NCBI GenBank assembly: GCA_039707655.1
Contig: CM077664.1
Coordinates: forward strand, 196,162,195 to 196,226,194
DNA length: 64,000 bases
Source: Elymus sibiricus
Taxonomy: Eukaryota; Streptophyta; Magnoliopsida; Poales; Poaceae
Direction: 5' to 3'
A program made the position numbers and the translations under genes. The notes below the pieces were generated by a model. The model saw only the letters and a list, made by a program, of their open reading frames with translations, ran no database searches and was not told the origin of the DNA. Within the stretch, counting starts at the first letter, position 1. Each line of letters starts with the position of its first letter. Positions 56,965 to 64,000 of the stretch are shown here, in pieces.

Positions 56965-58541
56965 TGCTACTTGTAGCTTGCGTTGGTATTTTCCCCGAAG
57001 AGGAGGGGATGATGCAGCACAGTAGATGTAAGTATTTCCCTCAGTTATGAAACTAAGGTTATCAATCCAGTAGGAGAATTGCGCAACACCTCGTTAGCAG
57101 TACCTGCACACAAACAACAAATCCTTGCACCCAACGCAAATGAGGGGTTGTCAATCCCTCGGCGGTAAGTTGCAAGATTAAATTGTAAGTGATAGATAGA
57201 TAGATTCGAACAAAAATACAAAATAAAATTAATAAAGAAAAAGTGCAGCAAGATATTTTTAGGGTTTTTAATATATGATTTAGATAGACCCGGGGGCCAT
57301 AGTTTTCACTAGAGGCTTCTCTCAAGAAAATAGCATACGGTGGGTAGACAAATTATTGTTGGGCAATTGATAGAAAAGAAAATAATCATGACGATATCCA
57401 AGGCAATGATCATGTATATAGGCATCATGTCCGAGACAAGTAGAGCGACTCCTGCCTGCATCTACTACTATTACTCCACACATCGACCGCTATCCAGCAT
57501 GCATCTAGTGTATTAAGTCCATAAAGAACGGAGTAACGCCTTAAGCAAGATGACATGATGTAGACAAAGTAAACTCACGCATGAATAAACCCCGTCTTTT
57601 TACCCTTAATAGCAATGATACATACGTGTCATGTCCCTTTCTGTCACTGGGATTGAGCACCGCAAGATCGAACCCATTACAAAGCACCTCTTCCCGTGGC
57701 AAGATAAATCAATCTAGTTGGCCAAACCAAATCAATAGATCAGAGAAGAAATACGAAGCTATAATAATCATGCATAAAAGAGATCAGAGAAGACTCAAAT
57801 AATATTCATGGATAATCTGATCATAAACTCACAATTCATCGGATCCCAACAAACACACCGTAAAAAGTGATTACATCGGATAGAACTCCAAGAACATCGA
57901 GGAGAACATTGTATTGAAGATCAAAAAGAGAGAAGAAGCCATCTAGCTACTAACTATGGACCCGAAGGTCTATGGTAATGTACTCACGCATCATTGGAAG
58001 GGTAGCAAGGTTGATGTAGAGCCCCTCCGTGATCGATTCCCCCTCCGGCGGAGTACCGGAGAAGGCCTCCAGATGGGATGTCTCAAGAACAGAAACTTGC
58101 GGCGGCGGAAAAAAGTATTTCGTGGACTCTCTTGATGGTTTCCCGATTTTTGGAAATTTATAGTGGTGGAATTAGGTCAAAAGAGGCAGAGGTGGGCCCA
58201 TGAGGCATCAGGGCGCGCCTGACCCCCCCCCCCCCCCGCCAGGCGCGCCCTGGTGGCTCGTGGCCACCTCCTGGGGCTTCTGTCCTTCTCCCGAAGCTTC
58301 TAGTGTTTATTATGTCCAGAAAAAATCTCCAAAAAGTTTCGTGGCATTCGGAATTCGTTTGGTATTGATATTCTATAAAACCAAAAACAGGCAGAAAACA
58401 GCAACTGGCACTGGGCACTAAGTTAATAGGTTAGTCCCAAAAAATGATATATAATTGCTGTAAATGCATATAAAACATCCATGATTGATAATAAAACAGC
58501 ATGGAACAATAAAAAATTATAGATACGTTGGAGACGTATCA
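56965..58541 (-). repeat. 5' LTR of inner element
   Basis: 1,577 bp against 1,566 for its partner; the length difference comes partly from a longer C run at 58222-58236 inside the GGCGCGCC hairpin loop. Confidence 0.92.
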
Positions 58542-59247
58542 GCTACCCGTGCCCACCTTCTAATGAGAGTAACTCTTCAACTCATACATTGTTTAATTTC
58601 CCTTCGTGCTTGCCGAAGGATGAATGCTATGATGATTGCTATGATCCCTTTGATTCGTTTGAAATATCCCTTTTTGATGAAATTGATGCTTGCTATGCTT
58701 GTGGCCATGATGCCAATATGAATTATGCTTATGGAGATGAATTTGCTATAGTTCCTTATGTTAAACATGAAATTGTTGCTATTGCACCCACACATTATAG
58801 TCCTATTATCTTTTTGAATTCTCCCAACTACACTATATCGAAGAAGTTTCTGCTTTTTAAGGATTGTATTGATGGGTTGCGTTTTACCGTTGCAGATGAT
58901 GATTTTGATGGATATAATATGCATGTGCTTGCTGCTCCTAATTGCAATTATTATGAGAGAGGAACTACATCTCTACCTCTCTATGCTTCCAATACGATAA
59001 AATTGCAAGAAACTGTTTATACTATGCATTGGCCTTTACTTGATGTGCATGAATTGTTCTTTTATGACATGCCGATGCATAGGAACAGAGTTAGAATTCG
59101 TCATTATATGATATATGTTGCTTTGTGCTCACTACAAAATTATAAATCATTGTTAATAAAAATTGGCTTTGATATACCTTGGGATCTGGGTGGATCGATT
59201 ACTTGAGCACTTTATGCCTAGCTTAATGGTTTTAAAGAAAGTGTTGC

Positions 59248-59263
59248 CTGGGAGACAACCCAG
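59248..59263 (+). ncRNA. Conserved hairpin after the outer ORF stop
   Basis: CTGGG-AGACAA-CCCAG: a 5-bp stem and 6-base loop, 41 bases after the stop codon. The inner element has TTGGG-AGACAA-CCCAA 40 bases after its own stop. The outer stem pair is C-G in one and T-A in the other, a compensatory change. Flanking 30 bases (CTTAATGG...AAAGAAAG) are also conserved. Role unknown. Confidence 0.6.
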
Positions 59264-61156
59264 AAGTTTTAGAGAGTCATTTTATTCTTTTGTGTGCTTT
59301 TAAAAAGTTTAAAAACAAAAAATATAGAGGGGAACCTAAAAACTTTTTCAAAAAGAGAAGCGATTGGAAGGTTATGCATTGGAGAAGTGAGGGTCGACCT
59401 TGAACACTGGTGTTCATGCTCATGGAAACAATGTAGAATTTTTCATGGAAGTTTCTCACAAAAATAATTATCCCCTTGTACAAATCCATTGTATTATAAA
59501 AATTATGTGCCAGGATTTCCCTTTAGGATGTTTAAATTGCTTGTTTGGTCTGTGCTGTGAAAAAACAGAAACTTTTGCTGTAGTGCTTGAATTTTGATAA
59601 TTTACTGGAATGTGAAAAAATTCTGAAATTTTTACACAGTACTGATATGAAAATTGTTTATTTTGTCCTAATTTTTCAGAATTTTTTGAGTTACAGAAGT
59701 ATACGTACCATCTGCATCTTTACAGACTGTCCTGCTTTCACAGATTGCTGTTATAGTTTCTTTATTTGCGTACGTTTGAAATCTTGTTGAGCTCCATTGA
59801 CTTGGGAGCCATAAAATTGTGATAGCATACACTGGGTAATTTTTGATTATAATTATACAATAATGTTACAGCAGCACATGATGGGATTTGATGTTATATG
59901 TACTAACCCCTCTAATAAAAAGTTCGGTTAAGTTTTGTGTGGATGAAGTGTTCGAAGAACGAGGAGGTATCGATTTGAGGAGAATAAGGAGAGGCAAGAG
60001 TTCAAGCTTGGGGATGCCCCCAATTAAATATTCAAGGAGACTCAAGCGTCTAAGCTTGGGGATGCCCCGGAAGGAATCCCATCTTTCTTCGACAATTATC
60101 GGTATGTCTCGGTTTTTGTTTCGTTCACATGATATGCGTAAATTCTTGGAGCGTATTTTATGTTTATTTTTCCCTTTTATTTTATGCACCATGCTGGTAT
60201 GAGATAGTCCATGGTTGCTTTATAGAATGCTTCATGTGCTTCACTTATATCATTTGAAGTTTGGATGCCTGTTTCTCTACATATAGAAAACCGTTATTTG
60301 TAGAATGCTCTTTTGCTTCACTTATATTTATTAGAGTGTGGTCTTTTATAGAAAGAATTAAACTCTCATGCTTCACTTATATCTATTTAGAGAGTCAACA
60401 GGAATTGGTCATTCACATGGTTAGTCATAAAATCCTACATAAAACTTGTAGATCACTGAATATGATAAGTTTGATTCCTTGCAATAGTTTTGCGATATTA
60501 AGATGGTAATATGTGGGAGGTACTAGTGAATAATTGTGGTTTAGTAAGAATATTGGTGTTAAGGTTTGTGATTCCTGAAGCATGCATGTATGGTCTATCG
60601 TTATGCTAAGAAGTTGGAGCATGATTTATTATTGATTGTCTACCTTATGAGTGGCGGTCGGGGACGAGCGATGGACCTTGTCCTACCAATCTATCCCCCT
60701 AGGGGCATGCGTAGTAGTACTTTGCTTCGAGGGCTAATAAACTTTCACAATAAGTATGTGAGTTCTTTATGACTAATGTGAGTCCATGGATTATACGCAC
60801 TCTCACCTTTCCGCAATTTGCTAGCCTCTTCGGTACCGTGCATTGCCCTTTCTCACCTCGAGAGTCGGTGCAAACTTCGCCGGTGCATCCAAACCCCGTG
60901 ATATGATACGCTCTATCACACATAAGCCTCCTTATATCTTCCTCAAAACAGCCACCATACCTACCTATTATGGCATTTCCATAGTCATTCCGAGATATAT
61001 TGCCATGCAACTTCCATCATCATCATATACATGACTTGAGCATTCATTGTCATATTGCTTTGCATGATCATAAGATAGCTAGCATGATATTTTCATGGCT
61101 TGTCCATTTTTTGATATCTTTGCTACGCTAGATCATTGCACATCCTGGTACACTAC
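59264..61156 (+). other. Outer element 3' non-coding region, first part
   Basis: Two internal copies of the purine-tract motif AAGCTTGGGGATGC (about 60013 and 60053) and three or more copies of CTTCACTTATAT (60238-60400) occur here. No coding domain is visible. Confidence 0.65.
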
Positions 61157-61161
61157 CAGAG

Positions 61162-61528
61162 TGATGCGGAGCATCCTACGGTCATCCCCATGGACCCACC
61201 TACGTCTCCCCAAGTACCAAGAGGACCAATGACACGAGCACGTGCGAGAGCTCTCGAAACCGAGGTGACATCTCTCCTTAGTGAACTTCCATTCGACTCG
61301 AGTGAGACATGGCTACTACCTCAAGCCGAAGTGCTATGCGTGTTCAGGTATGAAGAAGACCGCCTCGGGAATGCTCAGAACGAAGACCAAGTCGCCAAGT
61401 TCACGGATGAAGAGGACCAAAGAAGAAGGTCACCGGAGGTCTACAGGACCCGGACATCCGGCCCCTGGCTCGGACGTCCGGCCCCTGGAAGCAGTAGCAG
61501 AAGCAGCCTTACAACCGAGAGGCTATAG
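61162..61528 (+). pseudogene. Polyprotein C-terminal tail inside the solo LTR
   Basis: Open from the LTR edge, with MDPPTSPQVPRGPMTRARAR at 61190, then ALETEVTSLLSELPFDSSETW and FRYEEDRLGN. A basic GPMTRARAR stretch after the integrase end is seen in several grass gypsy polyproteins, whose last exon can run into the 3' LTR. Here no integrase precedes it, because only the LTR remains. Frames beyond about 61440 are made of the palindrome array and are not trusted. Confidence 0.55.
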
Positions 61529-61725
61529 GCGCCGGACATCCGGCCGGCAGCCCGGACATCCGGCCCGTGCAGCCCGGACATCCGGCCCCCTCCCCAGAAA
61601 TCCGGCGACCGAGTACAGTACCCCAGCCAGTGTTCGGCCGGACATCCGGCCCTCAAGCCCGGACATCCGGCACCCTGACGAACCGCCGGACATCCGGCCT
61701 TACGCCCGGACATCCGGCCCGATGC
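61443..61725. repeat. CCGGACATCCGG palindrome array
   Basis: About nine copies of CCGGACATCCGG or CCGGACGTCCGG-like sites spaced roughly 15-65 bases apart, ending about 60 bases upstream of the LTR TATA box. Confidence 0.88.
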
Positions 61726-62148
61726 CCGCGTGTATTCGGCCCACAGGCCCTGTATCCTCCCCCATCTCGCCCTAACTTGTACTAGCACTATATAAGGATC
61801 TCTCCCTCCTCCCTCTAGGGTTAGCAAAGTAGTTGGCTCTTTGAGATAGAGCTTTGCTCATCTATACCTCTCCCATGGAGATCAAGACCTCCATGAGACC
61901 CATGTGAGAAGATCCACTCCGGATTCAAGACCTCAACTCCTCTACGGATTGGGATGAACTAGCTACCGTGTATCCTCTTGTGTTGACTTTGGATCTTGTA
62001 TCTCTACTATGTGTATGTGGATCTAGTGCATGTGTGATTTGGATTGTGTCATTTGAGTGTTCTTCTTGTGTTCTTCTTGGATTTGCTCCTTTTCCCCCTC
62101 CTAAGTGTGAAAAGATCGCCATCTAGGGTTCCACCCTACATCACAGAG

Positions 62149-63149
62149 GCATTCATATAGAGTCGTAATATCGAGTTGTAAGTAAATAAAAGTGTGATGA
62201 TCATCATTATTAGAGCATTGTCCCAGTGAGGAAAGAATGGTGGAGACTAATGAGTCCTCGAAAAAGTGGGGATGAGGTCCATGAGACTGTTCTAAAAAAA
62301 AGAGGCCAAAAGGATCCCACAAAAAAAAAGAAAAAAATGAGAAAAAATGAGAGAAAAAGAGAGAAGGGGCAATGTTACTATCCTTTTTCCACACTTGTGC
62401 TTCAGAGTAGCACCATGTTCTTCATATAAAGAGTCTCTTATGTTGTCACTTTCATATAACTAGTGGGAATTTTTCATTATAGAACTTGGTTTGTATATTC
62501 CGATGATGGGCTTCCTCAAATGCTCGAGGTATTCATGAGCAAGCAAGTTGGATGCACACCCACTTAGTTTTCAGTTTGAGCTTTCATACACATATAGCTC
62601 TTAGTGCATCCGTTCCATGGCAATCCCTACTCCTCGCATTGATATTGATTGATGGGCATCTCCATAGCCCGTTGATCCGCCTAGTAGATGCGAGACTTTC
62701 TCCCTTTTTGACTTCTCCTTATTAATCTCTACCATTATATTCTATTCCACCCATAGTGCTATATCCATGGCTTACGCTCATGTATTGTGTGGGAGTAGAA
62801 AAAGCTAAAGCGCGTTAAAAAGTATGAACCAATTGCTCGGCTTGTCATCGGGGTAGTGCATGATAAATACTTTATGTTAAGAAAAAGGAGCATGACAGGA
62901 TTATATGATTTTGTAGGAATAACTTTCTTTAGCATTTTTATTTTGAAAGACATGACTGTTTGTTGGTATGCATGAGTATTGATGTCTTTATATCAAATTA
63001 TAGACTATTGCTTTGAATCACTCGTGTCTTAATATTCATGCCATGATTAGATAATATGATCAAGATTATGTTAGGTAGCATTCCACATCAAAATTATCTT
63101 TTTATCGTTTACCTACTCGAGGACGAGCAGGAATTAAACTTGGGGATGC
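62149..63149 (+). other. Outer element 3' non-coding region, second part
   Basis: Continues the outer element after the solo LTR (GGCATTCATATAGAGTCG...), and ends with the polypurine tract AAACTTGGGGATGC right before the 3' LTR at 63150. Confidence 0.75.
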
Positions 63150-63432
63150 TGATACGTCTCCGTCATATCTATAATTTTTGATTGTTTCATGCCAATATCC
63201 TACAATTTCCACATACTTTTGGCAACATTTTATATGATTTCTTGGACTAACATATTGACCTAGTGCCCAGTGCCAGTTCCTGTTTTCTGCTTGTTTCTTG
63301 TTTCACAGAAAATCCATATCAAACAAAGTCCAAACGCGATAAAATTTTACGGAGAATTATTTTGGAATATATGTGATTTTTGGGAACTAGAATCAATGCA
63401 AACGGAGGCCCACAGCCTCCACAAGGCAAACG
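63150..63432 (+). repeat. 3' LTR of outer element, interrupted
   Basis: Matches the first 283 bases of the 5' LTR at 49455 with about 14 substitutions. It stops at GGCAAACG where another LTR begins. Confidence 0.88.
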
Positions 63433-64000
63433 TGTAGAGGAACGCGACAGAAAACAAAAAATTTCCGCACTACGAACACGCCCAGGATCACTATGGAGAT
63501 GCATACAAGGTTTGGATCTGATCGTTACCGACTCATAGTGCAGCGGAAGTAGAGTCGATGTAGATCGTCGGTGCAGATCCCCGTAGCTAGGATTTACAAC
63601 CTCCCAACCGCGAGGATGTACTCCCTCGTCAGTCCCTCGGACAGCCCGTCGGGAGGCTGTCGGACAGTCCCCCGGACGGTGTCACGGACAGCCCTTCGGG
63701 AGGCACTCACAGAAACTCGGACGGTCACTCGGACAGCCCTTCGGGAGGCACTCTCGAACAGCCCCTCGGGCAAAAAGATCGAACCTACGACCTCTCTACG
63801 GGGTTGCACACATACGGTGTCATCTATCCGGCAGGGCTTCGCCGTCCAGAACTAGTTCCCACCGGAACCCAGACAGCCTTTCGGCTCTACGAAACTATTT
63901 CGTGTGAGGGAGAGAAGAAGCCAGATCATTGCATGGCATAATGTATGAGAGAAAGAGTGAGTTTGGGCAGCCCCCTCCACCCCTATTTATAGGCCAAGCC
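63433..64000 (-). mobile_element. Edge of an LTR, minus orientation, runs off the window
   Basis: Begins TGTAGAGGAACGCGACAG. The reverse complement ends GTCGCGTTCCTCTACA, like copia LTR ends. A TATA box (minus strand CCTATAAATAGG) at about 63983-63994 and a cluster of TCGGACAGCCC / GGGAGGC repeats at 63630-63770 lie inside. The other end is not visible. Confidence 0.65.

Larger units (their letters stand above)
51792..58541 (-). mobile_element. Complete non-autonomous Athila-type element (inner, 6.75 kb)
   Basis: Minus orientation: 5' LTR 56965-58541, primer site 56940-56953, one unknown ORF, non-coding 3' part, purine tract, 3' LTR 51792-53357. GCTAC is duplicated at 51787-51791 and 58542-58546. 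No gag or pol is present, so enzymes must come from another element. The first 480 or so bases of the two LTR ends (left side) differ at about 22 positions. Confidence 0.92.
51106..59206 (+). pseudogene. Unknown ORF of outer Athila-type element, split by insertion
   Basis: Opens MFRKRKIPKK at 51106, 92 bases after the primer site. One stop (TAA, in MIE-stop-PPK) and one frameshift near 51310 interrupt the first part; from 51285 it is open to 51791 (INCLQCYASN, YDFTSCSEDPKK, a Glu-rich segment). The inner element sits between codons at 51791. The frame resumes exactly in phase at 58547 and runs to 59206 (LPKDECYDDCYDP, DACYACGHDANMNYAYGDE, NCNYYERG, FYDMPMHR). It is rich in Cys, Tyr and acidic residues, with no known domain. 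Homologous to the inner element's ORF. Probably an element-specific protein. Confidence 0.7.
61162..62143 (+). mobile_element. Gypsy solo LTR (982 bp)
   Basis: Begins TGATGCGGAGCATCC and ends CCACCCTACATCA, with TGATG/CATCA inverted ends. CAGAG is duplicated at 61157-61161 and 62144-62148. A TATA box (CTATATAAGG) is at about 61786-61795. Outer-element sequence continues seamlessly across it. The LTR contains a coding start (see next entry). Confidence 0.87.
49455..63432 (+). mobile_element. Non-autonomous Athila-type element (outer), host of two insertions
   Basis: 5' LTR 49455-50985 (TGATACATCTCC...GGGTTATCA), primer site 50997-51014, one unknown ORF, a long non-coding 3' part, purine tract, and a partial 3' LTR from 63150 cut at 63432 by another LTR. 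The LTR overlap (283 bp) differs at about 14 positions. No gag-pol domains are present. A related element (51792-58541) and a gypsy solo LTR (61162-62143) are inserted in it. It resembles the Sabrina/WHAM group; the exact family is not claimed. Confidence 0.85.

Noticed and set aside
61281..61827. 164- and 128-codon frames through the CCGGACATCCGG array
   Set aside because: The repetitive palindrome translates to repeats on both strands; only the part before about 61440 resembles a polyprotein tail.

Overview
The window is plant repeat DNA from a large grass genome, most likely Triticeae (wheat, Aegilops, barley or rye). The grounds are a BARE/Angela/WIS-type Ty1/copia LTR, Athila-type LTRs beginning TGATACGTCTCC with a tRNA-Asp-like primer site, a grass-type Helitron end, Stowaway and Harbinger elements, and dense nesting. 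I found no convincing host gene in 64 kb. Every strong protein similarity is to a transposable element, and most copies are broken by stops, frameshifts or insertions.

Layout. 1-8138: a roughly 4.5-kb block is tandemly duplicated at about 99.7% identity. It contains 1,098-bp units with a TATA box, a gag/protease piece of a copia element, and a 958-bp PIF/Harbinger element inserted inside the protease. 7844-12454: the rest of that copia pol (integrase, reverse transcriptase, RNase H, all with stops) and its 3' LTR. 12455-14555: gene-poor DNA with one Stowaway-like MITE. 14556-18596: a 4-kb solo LTR with perfect 5-bp target duplication. 18600-21850: small retroposons (28-bp target duplication), a foldback MITE, a tRNA-derived SINE and a GC-rich LINE-type segment. 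21851-28108: a probable Helitron that later received a LINE, which was itself hit by a second LINE in the opposite orientation. 28423-29642: a non-autonomous LINE-like retroposon with a 16-bp target duplication.

30165-47181: a 5'-complete, 3'-truncated Ty3/gypsy element (gag, protease, RT). Its gag zinc knuckle is split by a complete 13.7-kb Tat-lineage Ty3/gypsy element (32170-45837, minus strand; LTRs differ at 11 of 556 positions). That element has two RNase H domains and carries a separate antisense gene with its own TATA box and introns. 47181-48629: a truncated Athila-type LTR. 49455-63432: a non-autonomous Athila-type element whose single unknown ORF is split by a related complete non-autonomous element (51792-58541). 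The outer element also holds a gypsy solo LTR at 61162-62143. 63433-64000: the edge of another LTR.

How the parts relate. The layers can be ordered from target duplications and resumed reading frames. The most interesting signals are (1) the antisense intron-containing gene inside the Tat element; (2) a shared unknown ORF, with a covarying hairpin about 40 nt after its stop codon, in the two Athila-type non-autonomous elements; and (3) palindrome clusters just upstream of the TATA box in several unrelated LTR or LTR-like sequences.
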